Assembly (NCBI RefSeq): GCF_000009765.2
Contig: NC_003155.5
Location: forward strand, 7,502,001 to 7,566,000
From: Streptomyces avermitilis MA-4680 = NBRC 14893
GTDB lineage: Bacteria > Actinomycetota > Actinomycetes > Streptomycetales > Streptomycetaceae
Length of the DNA: 64,000 bases
Direction: 5' to 3'
Shown here: piece after piece, positions 32,890 through 44,975 of the stretch
Layout of the letters: the number at the start of each line of letters is the position of its first letter
Numbering within the stretch: the first letter of the stretch is position 1
Position numbers and translations under genes: made by a program
Notes under the pieces: generated by a model
What the model saw: only the letters and a program-made list of their open reading frames with translations
Databases searched by the model: none
What the model was told of the DNA's origin: nothing

Positions 32890-33017
32890 CCGCGTCGAGG
32901 ACAGGAACACCAGGGCGGCCGGGCAGTCGGCCTCTCAGTGGACGAGGCCGCCGTTCATCGACGGCGACGTGCGTGAGATGACCGACCCGAAGAAGTGCCC
33001 GGCCCGCTGCCCTCAAC

Positions 33018-33060
33018 CCGGCCCGGGCCCCGCGCGGTCGGCGTGCGGGGCCCGGGCCGG
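33018..33060. terminator. Strong 16-bp hairpin after the TerC gene
   Basis: CCGGCCCGGGCCCCGC (33018-33033) and its perfect complement (33045-33060) form a very stable stem with an 11-base loop between the TerC gene and the antiporter gene. A likely terminator. Confidence 0.8.
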
Positions 33061-33096
33061 AGTGCGGGGTCCGGGCGGGCCTGGGACGATCGCCGC

Positions 33097-34197
33097 ATGA
33101 TCGTTCGGCTCCGGTCCCTTGTGATGCAGTGGACGGCCGTCGTGCCCGTGGCCGCGATCGTCCTGCTTGCCCTCACCTGGGGCCGCGACCTGCCCGGCGC
33201 GGTCGTCGCACTGGTGACGCTGGTACTGGCCGGAGCCGTGCTGGCCGCCGTGCATCACGCCGAGGTCGTCGCGCACCGGGTCGGTGAACCCTTCGGCTCA
33301 CTCGTCCTCGCCGTCGCCGTGACGATCATCGAGGTCGCGCTGATCGTCACCCTGATGGCGGACGGCGGCGGCAAGAGCGCGACCCTGGCGCGCGACACGG
33401 TGTTCGCCGCCGTGATGATCACCTGCAACGGCATCGTGGGGATCTGCCTGCTGGTCGCCTCGCTGCGCCACGGGCTCGCGGTCTTCAACGCGGAGGGCAC
33501 CGGAGCCGCCCTGGCGACGGTCGCGACGCTGGCCACGCTCAGCCTGGTGTTCCCGACCTTCACGACCAGCAAGCCGGGCCCGGAGTTCTCCACGACCCAG
33601 CTCACCTTCGCCGCGCTCGCCTCACTGATCCTGTACGGACTGTTCGTGACGACGCAGACCGTGCGCCACCGCGACTACTTCCTGCCGATCACCCGGCACG
33701 GCGAGGTGATCGACGCGGAGACCCACGCCGACGCGCCCACCGCCCGAACCGCAGGCATCAGCCTCGGACTGCTCGGCCTCGCCCTGGTAGGTGTCGTCGG
33801 CCTCGCCAAGGGGGTGTCGCCCACCATCGAATCCGGCGTGGAGGCGGCCGGAATGCCGCAGTCCGTGGTCGGCGTGATCATCGCGCTGCTCGTGCTGCTC
33901 CCCGAGACCATCGCTGCGCTGAGGTCCGCCCGCCGCGACCGGGTACAGACCAGCCTGAACCTCGCCCTCGGCTCGGCGATGGCCAGCATCGGCCTGACGA
34001 TCCCCGCCGTCGCCCTCGCATCCGTCTGGCTCTCCGGCCCCCTGGTGCTCGGCCTCGGCTCCACGCACATGGTGCTGCTCCTGCTGACCGTGGTAGTGAG
34101 CTCCCTGACCGTGGTACCGGGCCGCGCCACACCGCTCCAGGGCGGTGTGCACCTGGTGGTGTTCGCCGCGTACTTGGAGCTGGCGGTCAATCCGTAG
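33097..34197 (+). CDS. CaCA-family calcium (cation):proton antiporter
   Basis: A 366-residue membrane protein with about eleven helices. The two repeated CaCA alpha-motifs are visible: VGEPFGSLVLAVAVTIIEVA with its key Glu, and VIIALLVLLPETIAALRSAR, also with Glu in the helix. This resembles the ChaA/y4hA branch, which exchanges Ca2+ or Na+ for H+. ATG 33097 has GGGAC a few bases upstream, a weak ribosome site. It sits next to a TerC gene, so cation homeostasis genes are grouped, but the terminator between them argues for separate transcription. Confidence 0.9.
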   Translation: MIVRLRSLVMQWTAVVPVAAIVLLALTWGRDLPGAVVALVTLVLAGAVLAAVHHAEVVAHRVGEPFGSLVLAVAVTIIEVALIVTLMADGGGKSATLARDTVFAAVMITCNGIVGICLLVASLRHGLAVFNAEGTGAALATVATLATLSLVFPTFTTSKPGPEFSTTQLTFAALASLILYGLFVTTQTVRHRDYFLPITRHGEVIDAETHADAPTARTAGISLGLLGLALVGVVGLAKGVSPTIESGVEAAGMPQSVVGVIIALLVLLPETIAALRSARRDRVQTSLNLALGSAMASIGLTIPAVALASVWLSGPLVLGLGSTHMVLLLLTVVVSSLTVVPGRATPLQGGVHLVVFAAYLELAVNP

Positions 34198-34256
34198 GCC
34201 GCGCTCGGGCGAGATGCGGCGGGCGCCCCCGGGTCCCGGCGTTCGGGTCCCGGCGT

Positions 34257-35561
34257 TCACTCCGTCGCCTGCACCGCCGTCATGCGCGGCACCGGCCGCG
34301 TCTCCGGAAGCAGCGCGAAGCAGCCCAGGCTGAGCAGCGCGATGGCCGTCAGATAGGCGCCGACGCCCCAGGGCACCCGCCCCTCGTGTTGCGCCAGCGC
34401 CGTGGCGACGATCGGCGTGAGCGCGCCGCCGAGCACTCCGCCCAGGTTGTAGCCCACGGCGGCGCCCGTGCAGCGCACCCGGGGCTCGTACAACTCCGGC
34501 AGATACGCGGCGATCACGGCGAACATCGTGATGAAGGCGATCAACGCCCCCAGGATGCCGAGGAACATCAGCACAGGCTCGCCGGTCGACAGCAGCGCGA
34601 CCATCGGGAACATCCACAGCACGGCGCCCGCACAACCCGCGAGGCACAACGGCCGCCGCCCGTAACGGTCGCTCAGGTGGGCGGCCAGCGGCGTCAGGGA
34701 GCCCTTCACCACGACCGCGGCCATGATGCAGGCCAGCATGACGGTACGACTCACCCCCAGATGCTCGGTCGCGTAGGAGAGGGACCAGGTCGTCACCGCG
34801 TAGAACACCGCGTACCCGACTGCCAGCGCGCCGGCCGTCAGCAGCACCAGCCGCCAGTGTCCACGGACGACCTCGGCGAACGGCACGCGCGCGTGGTCGT
34901 CGATTTCGAGGAATCGAGGACTCTCCACCAGCGAACCGCGCAGCCACAGCCCGGCCGCCGCGAGCACCCCCGCCGCCCAGAACGGCACCCGCCACCCCCA
35001 TGCCGCGAACTGGTCCTCGGACAGCGTCGCCGACAGGATCAGCAGACCGCCGTTGGCCAGCACGAACCCCAGGGACGGCCCGATCTGAGGGAAGCTCGAC
35101 CACAGCCCACGCCGCCCCGCGGGCGCGTGCTCCGCGGTCAGCAGCACCGCCCCGCCCCACTCCCCGCCGAGCCCGAGGCCCTGGAGGAAACGCAGCACGA
35201 GGAGGAGCACGGGAGCTGCCGTACCGATCCTGTCGTACGTCGGTACGCAGCCGACAGCGACGGTGGCCGCGCCGGTCAGCAGCAGGGAGCCGACGAGGAC
35301 CGGCCGCCGCCCGCGCCGGTCCCCGATGTGCCCGAACAGCACCGAACCGAGCGGCCGTGCCACGAAGCCGGCCCCGAACGTGACGAACGCCGCGAGCGTC
35401 CCCGCCACCGGTGAGAACGTCGGGAAGAACAGCGGCCCCAGTACCAGGGCGGCAGCGGTCCCGTAGACGAAGAAGTCGTAGAACTCGATGGCCGTCCCGG
35501 CGAGCGAGGCGGCCGCGAGCCGGAGCATGGAGGGCGCCTTCACGGTGCGTACGTCGTGCAT
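34257..35561 (-). CDS. MFS transporter, metabolite:H+ symporter (MHS) family
   Basis: A 434-residue, 12-helix transporter. The family N-terminus LAAASLAGTAIEFYDFFVYG is clear, followed by the MFS motif GHIGDRRGRRPVLVGSLLL after helix 2. FLQGLGLGGEWGGAVLLTAE and, in the second half, HLSDRYGRRPLCLAG come later. The MHS group imports shikimate, alpha-ketoglutarate, proline/betaine or citrate. The nearby aroQ hints at an aromatic-pathway substrate such as shikimate, but this is weak. It converges with the antiporter gene. Confidence 0.92.
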   Translation of the reverse strand: MHDVRTVKAPSMLRLAAASLAGTAIEFYDFFVYGTAAALVLGPLFFPTFSPVAGTLAAFVTFGAGFVARPLGSVLFGHIGDRRGRRPVLVGSLLLTGAATVAVGCVPTYDRIGTAAPVLLLVLRFLQGLGLGGEWGGAVLLTAEHAPAGRRGLWSSFPQIGPSLGFVLANGGLLILSATLSEDQFAAWGWRVPFWAAGVLAAAGLWLRGSLVESPRFLEIDDHARVPFAEVVRGHWRLVLLTAGALAVGYAVFYAVTTWSLSYATEHLGVSRTVMLACIMAAVVVKGSLTPLAAHLSDRYGRRPLCLAGCAGAVLWMFPMVALLSTGEPVLMFLGILGALIAFITMFAVIAAYLPELYEPRVRCTGAAVGYNLGGVLGGALTPIVATALAQHEGRVPWGVGAYLTAIALLSLGCFALLPETRPVPRMTAVQATE

Positions 35562-35642
35562 GCCGCGTCAACTACCCACGGTGACGGACGGTTACGGGGG
35601 CGCGCGGGAGCGCCCTCAGCGTCAGCGGGAGCGCCCGCGGCG

Positions 35643-36689
35643 TCAGTACGTCACGGTGATGCGCCGGGCGGGCCCGTCGACCCGTACGACACCGCCGTAC
35701 GGGATGACCACCTGGGGATCCGTGTGTCCGAGATCCACATCGAAGACGGCCATGGTGTCGGGGGCATATATCTTCAGGGCGCGCAGTACGCTCTCGCGCT
35801 GCTCGGCGGCGTAACGTGCGCCTTCCTCCGGGCTGTTGGGGCGTTCGAAGGACCACGTCCTGGCGCGGCCCATCAGCAACGCCGGGAAGCGTCGCAGCAG
35901 TCCGCGCTCGCCCATGTTCCGGAGGATGATGAAGACCTCCTCCCCGCTGGGCATGTCCTCCGAGGTCTCCAGGAAGAGCACTCCGCCGTCGTACACAGCG
36001 AGGTCCCGCGAGATCTCACGGTCGGCCATCAGCAGCCAGGAGACGATCTCCAGACAGCCGCCCCAACTGCGTCCCTCGACCACACGGTCGGCGTTCACCC
36101 AGGACCAGCCGTACCCGGGCCGGGTCTCCGGCTCCGACTCGAAGGTCGCCGGATCCGCCCAGTCCCGGCTGACGTCGCCCCACCGAGGGGCGGGCTTCAG
36201 CTCGTACTCGCCGGAGGTGAAGAGGGCGGCCCGCAGGGAGTCGGCGGAGATCGAGGCCATCGCGCCGGGCCGGCCGAACTCGACCATCACCGTGCCGCCG
36301 TGATAGCTCACGATCCCCGTGTTCCACAGGAACGCGTGCAGGTTGGTGTTGTCGCTGTACCCGAAGAACGGCTTCGGGTTCGCGCGGATCAACTCCCGGT
36401 CCAACAGCGGCAGCACGGTGATCTGGTCCTCGCCGCCGATCGACGCGATGACCGCCTTGACGGTCGGGTCGGCGAACGCCGCGTGGATGTCGTCCGCCCT
36501 CTCCCGCGGGGTGGAGCCCATCCTGCGGGTCGCCGGATACTCGACGGGCACCAGCCCGAACTCCTCGCGCAGCCGCTTCAGGCCCAGTTCGTGGGGGAGC
36601 GGGAGAAGCCCCGGCAGCCCCGAGGACGGCGAGATCACGGCTATGCGGTCGCCCCGTACGGGCTTGGGAGGGTACGACGGTGCGGTCAT
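35643..36689 (-). CDS. S66 family peptidase (LD-carboxypeptidase/MccF-like)
   Basis: A 348-residue serine peptidase. The nucleophile elbow FFGYSDNTNLHAF places the catalytic Ser at residue 112. A Glu in GGVLFLETSEDMP and a His in LGHTDPQVVIPYGG complete the S66 triad. The N-terminus RGDRIAVISPSSGLPG matches the family. S66 enzymes remove D-Ala from muropeptide tetrapeptides or inactivate microcin C-type conjugates; the longer GWSWVNADRVVEGRSWGGCL region is closer to the MccF branch. ATG 36689 lacks a ribosome site, so the mRNA may be leaderless. It is divergent from aroQ. Confidence 0.9.
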   Translation of the reverse strand: MTAPSYPPKPVRGDRIAVISPSSGLPGLLPLPHELGLKRLREEFGLVPVEYPATRRMGSTPRERADDIHAAFADPTVKAVIASIGGEDQITVLPLLDRELIRANPKPFFGYSDNTNLHAFLWNTGIVSYHGGTVMVEFGRPGAMASISADSLRAALFTSGEYELKPAPRWGDVSRDWADPATFESEPETRPGYGWSWVNADRVVEGRSWGGCLEIVSWLLMADREISRDLAVYDGGVLFLETSEDMPSGEEVFIILRNMGERGLLRRFPALLMGRARTWSFERPNSPEEGARYAAEQRESVLRALKIYAPDTMAVFDVDLGHTDPQVVIPYGGVVRVDGPARRITVTY

Positions 36690-36790
36690 GGGGGGAGGGT
36701 ACGGGCGGTCAGCTGTTTGACGCACCGTGATAAACCGGGACCGAGCAGCGGTCCTCAAGGGCCGGCAGACCCGAACGGACCGGAGGAACC

Positions 36791-37270
36791 GTGCCCCGCA
36801 CCCGAACCCTCGCCAACGCCCCGATCATGATCCTCAACGGGCCCAACCTGAACCTCCTCGGGCAGCGCCAGCCGGAGATCTACGGCTCCGACACGCTGGC
36901 CGACGTGGAGGCCCTGTGCGCCAAGGCGGCGGCCGCGCACGGCGGTACGGTGGACTTCCGGCAGTCCAACCACGAGGGCGAGCTGGTGGACTGGATCCAC
37001 GAGGCACGGCTGCACCACGTCGGGATCGTGATCAACCCGGCCGCCTACTCGCACACCTCCGTGGCGATCCTGGATGCGCTCAACACCTGTGACGGGCTGC
37101 CGGTGGTGGAGGTCCACATCTCCAACATCCACCAGCGCGAGGAGTTCCGGCACCACTCGTACGTCTCCCTGCGCGCCGACGGGGTGATCGCGGGCTGCGG
37201 GGTGCAGGGCTACGCGTTCGCCGTGGAGCGGGTCGCGGCGCTGGCGGAGACGGGCCGGGCGGACGCCTAG
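36791..37270 (+). CDS. aroQ: Type II 3-dehydroquinate dehydratase
   Basis: A 159-residue enzyme of the shikimate pathway (3-dehydroquinate to 3-dehydroshikimate) that forms dodecamers. Signature residues are visible: ILNGPNLNLLGQRQPEIYG with the lid Arg and Tyr, FRQSNHEGELVDWIHEA, INPAAYSHTSVAILDAL, and EVHISNIHQREEFRHHS with the catalytic His region. GTG 36791 follows GGAGGAACC, an excellent ribosome site. The same type II enzyme is also used for quinate catabolism, so biosynthetic or catabolic use cannot be decided; no other aro gene is close. Confidence 0.96.
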   Translation: MPRTRTLANAPIMILNGPNLNLLGQRQPEIYGSDTLADVEALCAKAAAAHGGTVDFRQSNHEGELVDWIHEARLHHVGIVINPAAYSHTSVAILDALNTCDGLPVVEVHISNIHQREEFRHHSYVSLRADGVIAGCGVQGYAFAVERVAALAETGRADA

Positions 37271-37315
37271 AGCGGGGGCCGCGGGCGGGAGCCGGCGCTG
37301 TTGCCCGTCATGGCC

Positions 37316-38092
37316 CTAGCCCTCCTGAAGCCGCCCCGCCTCCACGATCCGGTGCAGAAAGCGCCGCGTGCGCTCCTGCTGCGGGTCGCCGAACACCTGC
37401 TCGGCCGTGCCGCGCTCCAGCACCACACCGCCGTCCAGGAAGCACACCTGGTCGGCGACCTCGCGGGCGAAGCCCATCTCGTGCGTGGCCAGCACCATGG
37501 TCATCCCGTCGTCCTTCAGGTCCCGGACGACGGCCAGGACCTCTCCCACGAGCTCCGGGTCGAGCGCGGCGGTGATCTCGTCGAGGAGCAGCAGCCGGGG
37601 TCGTACGGCCAGGGCCCGGACGATCGCGGCGCGCTGCTGCTGGCCGCCGCTGAGCCGGTCCGGGTACTCGGTCGCCTTGGCGCCCAGCCCGAGCCGGTCG
37701 AGCAGCTCGCGCGCGTGCTCCTCGGCCGCCGCGCGCCCCACGCCGTGCACCCGGCGCGGCGCGAGGGTGATGTTCTCCAGCACGGTCATGTGCGGAAAGA
37801 GGTTGTACGCCTGGAAGACCACGCCGATCCGGCGGCGCACCGCGTCCTGGTCGGCACGCGGATCGGTGATCTCCTCGTCGTCCAGCCAGATCGCGCCGTC
37901 GTCGATCTCCTCCAGCAGATTGGCGCAGCGCAGCAGCGTCGACTTGCCGGACCCCGACGCGCCGATCAGAGCGGTCACCGTGTGCGGGGCGACCTCCAGA
38001 TCGACGTCCCGCAGCACGACGGAACCGCCGAAGGTCTTGCGGACGGACTCCATGCGCAGGACCGGGGACCCGTCCGTGGACGTGGTGCTCAT
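37316..38092 (-). CDS. Polar amino acid ABC transporter, ATP-binding subunit
   Basis: A 258-residue ATPase of the GlnQ/HisP type. Walker A LIGASGSGKSTLLRCANLLE, Q-loop VFQAYNLFPHMTVLENI, ABC signature LSGGQQQRAAIVRAL, Walker B LLLLDEITAALDPELVGEVL, and H-loop LATHEMGFAREVADQV are all present, so it should be active. The Walker-B stretch has Ile in place of the usual Pro (DEIT for DEPT). The ATG overlaps the permease stop by four bases (ATGA), the last gene of a three-gene operon. Confidence 0.95.
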   Translation of the reverse strand: MSTTSTDGSPVLRMESVRKTFGGSVVLRDVDLEVAPHTVTALIGASGSGKSTLLRCANLLEEIDDGAIWLDDEEITDPRADQDAVRRRIGVVFQAYNLFPHMTVLENITLAPRRVHGVGRAAAEEHARELLDRLGLGAKATEYPDRLSGGQQQRAAIVRALAVRPRLLLLDEITAALDPELVGEVLAVVRDLKDDGMTMVLATHEMGFAREVADQVCFLDGGVVLERGTAEQVFGDPQQERTRRFLHRIVEAGRLQEG

Positions 38093-39006
38093 AGGGTTCC
38101 TCCCTGCGCCCGCTGCCGGTCCATCCGGGCCGTGACCCAGTCCGTGAAGCGGGTCATCGGAATGGTCAGCGCGACGAAGAGCAGTCCCGCGACGATGTAC
38201 GGCGTGTAGTTGAGGCTGCGGCCCACGATGATGTCGGCGGCCCGCACCGCGTCCACCGCGCCACCGATCGAGACGAGCCCGGTGTCCTTCTGGAGGGACA
38301 CCAGGTCGTTGAGCAGCGGCGGCACCTGGCGGCGTACGGCCTGGGGGAGCACCACGTGGCGCAGCGCCTGCCGGTTGGTGAGCCCGAGCGAGCGGGCCGC
38401 GGCGCGCTGCGAGGGGTGGACGGACTCGATGCCGGCGCGGAACACCTCGGCGACGTACGCCGAGTACGTCAGCGTGAGCGCCGTACCGCCGAGGAGCACC
38501 GGGTCCACGGTGACCCCTTGCAGCCGCAGTGCGGGGACGCCCAGGACCACGATCATCAGGTTGATGATCAGTGGGAGCCCGCGGAAGAAGTCGGTGTACG
38601 CGGCGGCGAGCGCCCGCAGCGGGAAGAACACCGGGCCGCGCAGGGTGCGGGCGATGGCGATGAGCATGCCCAGGACGAGCACGGCGGCGCCGCACACCAG
38701 CAGCAGCCGGACGTTGAGCCACAGCCCTTCGAGGACCTTGGGGAGCGCCTCGCGCGCGTACTGCGCGTCGAAGAAGGTTTCCTTGGTGCGTGGCCAGCCG
38801 GGTGCGCCGACAACGACGAAGTAGAGGACGACGCCGGTGATCAGGGTCGAGAGCGCGGCGATCGCGGTGGCGCGGCGGGCGCGGGTGCGCTTGTAGCGCT
38901 CGCGTTCGATGCGCCGTGGCGAGGGGACGTACGCGTCGCCCCCGCCGGACATGTCACCCCTGTCGTCCGCGTCCTCCTGGCCGGACTCCTCCTTGGTGAC
39001 GGTCAC
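38089..39006 (-). CDS. Polar amino acid ABC transporter, permease subunit
   Basis: A 305-residue inner-membrane subunit. After a hydrophilic N-terminus of about 45 residues and one helix (IAALSTLITGVVLYFVVVGA), the HisM/GlnP core follows. It has KVLEGLWLNVRLLLVCGAAV, YTDFFRGLPLIINLMIVVLG, AYVAEVFRAGIESVHPSQRA and ARSLGLTNRQALRHVVLPQA, the EAA loop that contacts the ATPase. GTG 39006 overlaps the binding-protein stop by four bases (GTGA). A single permease gene suggests a homodimeric channel. Confidence 0.93.
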   Translation of the reverse strand: MTVTKEESGQEDADDRGDMSGGGDAYVPSPRRIERERYKRTRARRATAIAALSTLITGVVLYFVVVGAPGWPRTKETFFDAQYAREALPKVLEGLWLNVRLLLVCGAAVLVLGMLIAIARTLRGPVFFPLRALAAAYTDFFRGLPLIINLMIVVLGVPALRLQGVTVDPVLLGGTALTLTYSAYVAEVFRAGIESVHPSQRAAARSLGLTNRQALRHVVLPQAVRRQVPPLLNDLVSLQKDTGLVSIGGAVDAVRAADIIVGRSLNYTPYIVAGLLFVALTIPMTRFTDWVTARMDRQRAQGGTL

Positions 39007-39881
39007 TTGAGCACCGGGGCGTCGACGGCCTCGGAGAGCCACTGCTTCTCGATCTTCGCCAGCGTGCCGTCCTTGCGCAGGGCGTCCACCGCGGAGGTCA
39101 CGCACGAGGTGAGGGCGCTGCCCTTGTCGAGGACGAGTCCGAACTGCTCGGGCGTGCCGCCCTGGTTCTCGAACTGCCCGACGATCTTCGCGTCGGTCAC
39201 CTCGGCGGCGGTGATGTAGAACGCCGTCGGCAGGTCGACCACGATGGCGTCGACCTGACCGTTCTTCAGCGCGGACTTGGCCTGGTCGTTCTTGGCGTAC
39301 GCGGCCGGCTCCTGGGTCGGCTTCACGACGTCGTTGATGTAGTCGAGGCTCGTGGTGCCGACCTGAGCGCCCAGCTTCAGGCCCTTCAGGTCCGCGACGC
39401 TCTTCGCCTTGGCGGCCTTGGAGCTCTTCAGTGCGATGACGGCCTGGCGCACGTCGTAGTAGCCGGAGGAGAAGTCCACGGCCTTCTTGCGCTCGGTGCT
39501 GATCGAGACCTGGTTGATGTCGAAGTCGAACGTCTTCTCACCGGGTGCGAAGGCCTTGTTGAAGGGGACGCTCTGCCACACCACGTTCCCCTTGGCGTAG
39601 CCGAGCTGCTTCGCCACGGCGTACGCGACCGCAGACTCGAAGCCCTTGCCGCTGGCGGGCTTGTCGTCCTTGAACCAGGGCTCGTACGCGGGCTCGTCGG
39701 TCGCGATCGTCAGCTTGCCGGAGGTCTTGGTCTGCAACGTGCTCTTCGCGCAGCTCTCCGCGCTCGTTCCGGAGGCCGTGGCTTTGTCCTCCGGCTGCGG
39801 GGCACAGCCCACGGCGACGGCGAGCAGGGCGACAGTGGCGGCGGACGCGGTGCGACGCAGGGCGCGTTGGGCGAGATGCAT
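39003..39881 (-). CDS. Polar amino acid ABC transporter, substrate-binding lipoprotein
   Basis: A 292-residue extracellular binding protein of the SBP_bac_3 family. The N-terminus has RRTASAATVALLAVAVGCAP, with the lipobox Cys. The mature part has TIATDEPAYEPWF, GFESAVAYAVAKQLGY, DFDINQVSISTERKKAVDFS, the ligand-loop LKGLKLGAQVGTTSLDYIND and a C-terminal LAKIEKQWL. ATG 39881 is chosen so that the signal peptide is of normal size; an upstream ATG at 39941 would add 20 odd residues. The ligand is probably a polar amino acid, not definable by eye. First gene of the operon. Confidence 0.94.
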   Translation of the reverse strand: MHLAQRALRRTASAATVALLAVAVGCAPQPEDKATASGTSAESCAKSTLQTKTSGKLTIATDEPAYEPWFKDDKPASGKGFESAVAYAVAKQLGYAKGNVVWQSVPFNKAFAPGEKTFDFDINQVSISTERKKAVDFSSGYYDVRQAVIALKSSKAAKAKSVADLKGLKLGAQVGTTSLDYINDVVKPTQEPAAYAKNDQAKSALKNGQVDAIVVDLPTAFYITAAEVTDAKIVGQFENQGGTPEQFGLVLDKGSALTSCVTSAVDALRKDGTLAKIEKQWLSEAVDAPVLK

Positions 39882-40237
39882 GGCGGGAGAGTGGCAGTGC
39901 GGCGTCCTGTTTGTCGAGGTCACGGGGGCAACTGTCCGCATAGTGGGAACGCGTGTTGCATTTTTGTGAACGCTCGTGGGATCGGGACCGGGGGCGGACG
40001 CGCACGCCGGGGCCGCCGGCCGAGGGCGGGGGTCGAAAGGCCGGCGGCCCGTTCCGCGCAGGAGCCGTCATCCTGTGCGGGGCTGTCTCCAGTGGACTAC
40101 GCCAGTGTGCGCGCCGGGAGCGCGCGCGTGACACCGGCGCGTGCGCTCGGTTCACACGGGGCGCGTGACGGCGTGCGCGGTGGCGAGCCCTCGCGCGAGG
40201 CCGAGGGCTCGTCGACTCCTGCTGGGCGGCGGGTGGT
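39882..40237. other. 356-bp gene-free stretch upstream of the ABC operon
   Basis: No convincing gene is seen between the binding-protein gene and the MBL gene, both on the minus strand. The stretch near 39890-39970 is relatively AT-rich (catttttgtgaacg) and probably carries the ABC operon promoter. I see no strong terminator for the upstream MBL gene. Confidence 0.5.
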
Positions 40238-40894
40238 TCACCAGCCCCGCGCGTGCCACTCCGGCAGGTGCGGCCGCTCCGCGCCCAGCGTGGTGTCGTT
40301 GCCGTGGCCGGGGTAGACCCACGACTCGTCCGGGAGCACGTCGAAGATCTTCGTCTCGACGTCGCGGATGAGGCTGGCGAAGGCCTTCGGGTCCTTACGT
40401 GTGTTGCCCACACCGCCCGGGAAGAGACAGTCCCCGGTGAACACATGAGGGTGCCCGTGCGGGTCGTCGTAGACGAGGGCGATCGAGCCCGGTGTGTGGC
40501 CCACCAGATGGCGTGCGGTCAGCTCCACGCGCCCCACTCGGATGGTGTCGCCGTCGTCGACCGGGACGTCCGTCGGGACGGGGATGCCTTCGGCGTCGTC
40601 CCGGCCCGCGTACGTACGCGCGCGCGTGACCGCCACGACCTCGGCGAGCGCCTGCCAGTGGTCGCCGTGCTGATGGGTGGTGACGACGGACGCGATGCCG
40701 TCGTCACCGATCATCCCGAGCAGCGTCCCGGCCTCGTTGGCCGCGTCGATCAGCAACTGCTCGTCGGTGGCCCGGCAGCGCAGCAGATAGGCGTTGTTGT
40801 CCATCGGACCCACCGCGATCTTCGTGATCATCAGGTCCTGCAGCTCGTGCACATCGGCAGGGCCGCCGACCTTCACCGCTCCGCTGTACGTCAT
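40238..40894 (-). CDS. MBL-fold metallo-hydrolase (glyoxalase II-like)
   Basis: A 218-residue metallo-beta-lactamase-fold hydrolase. The metal-binding motif HxHxDH is VVTTHQHGDHWQAL. LTARHLVGHTPGSIALVYDD gives the second-shell His, VFTGDCLFPGGVGNT the bridging Asp, and WVYPGHGNDTTLG the last His, the pattern of hydroxyacylglutathione-hydrolase-like enzymes. In mycothiol-using bacteria such enzymes may act on S-acyl-mycothiol. It starts 10 bases after the upstream mycothiol-dependent-type gene, so the two are likely an operon. Confidence 0.93.
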   Translation of the reverse strand: MTYSGAVKVGGPADVHELQDLMITKIAVGPMDNNAYLLRCRATDEQLLIDAANEAGTLLGMIGDDGIASVVTTHQHGDHWQALAEVVAVTRARTYAGRDDAEGIPVPTDVPVDDGDTIRVGRVELTARHLVGHTPGSIALVYDDPHGHPHVFTGDCLFPGGVGNTRKDPKAFASLIRDVETKIFDVLPDESWVYPGHGNDTTLGAERPHLPEWHARGW

Positions 40895-40904
40895 GACGAT
40901 CAGC

Positions 40905-41591
40905 CTATAGCGGGGGGAGGGCGGGGAGTGGTCCGCCGTCGACGGTCAGTGCCGATCCGTCGCGACGACCGGCGAGCCAGCCGAGCAGATCGGCCTGACG
41001 GCCGGTGACGACGAGCGGTTCTCCCTCGCGGCGGCCGGAGGAGATCATGCGGCCGTCGTCCTGCTTGACCAGGAGGGCGGGTACGTCGGGGTGCCCCCGG
41101 AACCGTTCGGCGAGGAAGTTGATCTCGCGCTGGGTGAACCCCTCCGGAAGATCTTCGAGCTCGTACCCGATGCCCAGGTCCACATGGTGCAGCTCGACCT
41201 CCACCCACCGCCGGAACGGCACCCGGGACGCGGAATCGGTGACCCCGTTCCGCAGCTCCACCGTGCGGGACCAGTCCGCGGGTACGGCCGCCTCGTCCTG
41301 GAAGCGGGCCCCGCTCTCGCGTACATCGGTGACCTGGACGTCCAGGGGGCGCGGTGCGTCCCGCTCGATGTCGGCGTCCCGGACATCGGCGGAGGCGTAC
41401 ATCGGACGTCCGGCGAGGACGTTCGTGAGCGCGTCCGCGTTGCGGGCGAGATGGGCGAGGACGTGACCGCGGCTCCAGCCGGGCAGCCGTGACGGCTCGG
41501 TCACACGGGCGTTGTCCAGTTTGGTGGCTGCGGTGAGCAGCCGTTCGGTCGCGTCACGTACAGACGCCAGGTCGCGCACATGATCGTTCAT
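40905..41591 (-). CDS. Maleylpyruvate isomerase-type mycothiol-dependent enzyme (DinB-fold)
   Basis: A 228-residue protein of the mycothiol-dependent maleylpyruvate isomerase N-terminal family. SRLPGWSRGHVLAHLARNAD carries the first His. A later VEVELHHVDLGIGYELEDLP carries the second metal-binding His pair, and LLGWLAGRRDG ends the C-terminal domain. These proteins use a DinB-like four-helix fold with Zn or other metals and mycothiol as cofactor; the reaction is unknown outside a few cases. ATG 41591 is upstream of the MBL gene with a 10-bp gap, which supports a shared mycothiol-linked detoxification role. Confidence 0.9.
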   Translation of the reverse strand: MNDHVRDLASVRDATERLLTAATKLDNARVTEPSRLPGWSRGHVLAHLARNADALTNVLAGRPMYASADVRDADIERDAPRPLDVQVTDVRESGARFQDEAAVPADWSRTVELRNGVTDSASRVPFRRWVEVELHHVDLGIGYELEDLPEGFTQREINFLAERFRGHPDVPALLVKQDDGRMISSGRREGEPLVVTGRQADLLGWLAGRRDGSALTVDGGPLPALPPL

Positions 41592-41736
41592 GGGGCCGAC
41601 GATAGCGGCGCCACACGTTTGGGTGAAGGTGGCTGAGCGGACCCGTAAATCGAATGCGCGTGCTATATGGTCGAGAGTGGCGTCGGGCATGCTGGAAGGT
41701 CCGGGATTGTTACCAACCAGGTAAACCGAACCGGCG

Positions 41737-41759
41737 CTGTCAGTGGCTCCCCCTAGTCT
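41737..41759 (+). promoter_or_regulatory. RecA-NDp/PafBC-type DNA-damage promoter of uvrA
   Basis: CTGTCAGTG (41737-41745), an 8-base spacer and TAGTCT (41754-41759) match the LexA-independent damage promoter. The start codon lies 56 bases downstream at 41816. Confidence 0.85.
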
Positions 41760-41815
41760 GAGAAAGACGGGGGCCTCGGCCCCTGTCACTTCTCTCAAGA
41801 AAGGTGCGGACCGGC

Positions 41816-44845
<3,030 letters not shown>

Positions 44846-44884
44846 GGCACACTGGCGAACAAGGCCTGACAAGTCCGGAAAACG

Positions 44885-44917
44885 CGGCGCCCCACGGGAA
44901 CTCCCCGTGGGGCGCCG
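44885..44917 (+). terminator. Terminator after uvrA
   Basis: CGGCGCCCCACGGG (44885-44898) and CCCGTGGGGCGCCG (44904-44917) form a perfect 14-bp stem with a 5-base loop, 39 bases after the uvrA stop. Confidence 0.88.
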
Positions 44918-44975
44918 TGCGTTGTACGGTCAGCCGCCCTGACCCTGGGCTCGACGAACCGCATGTCCGACTGGA

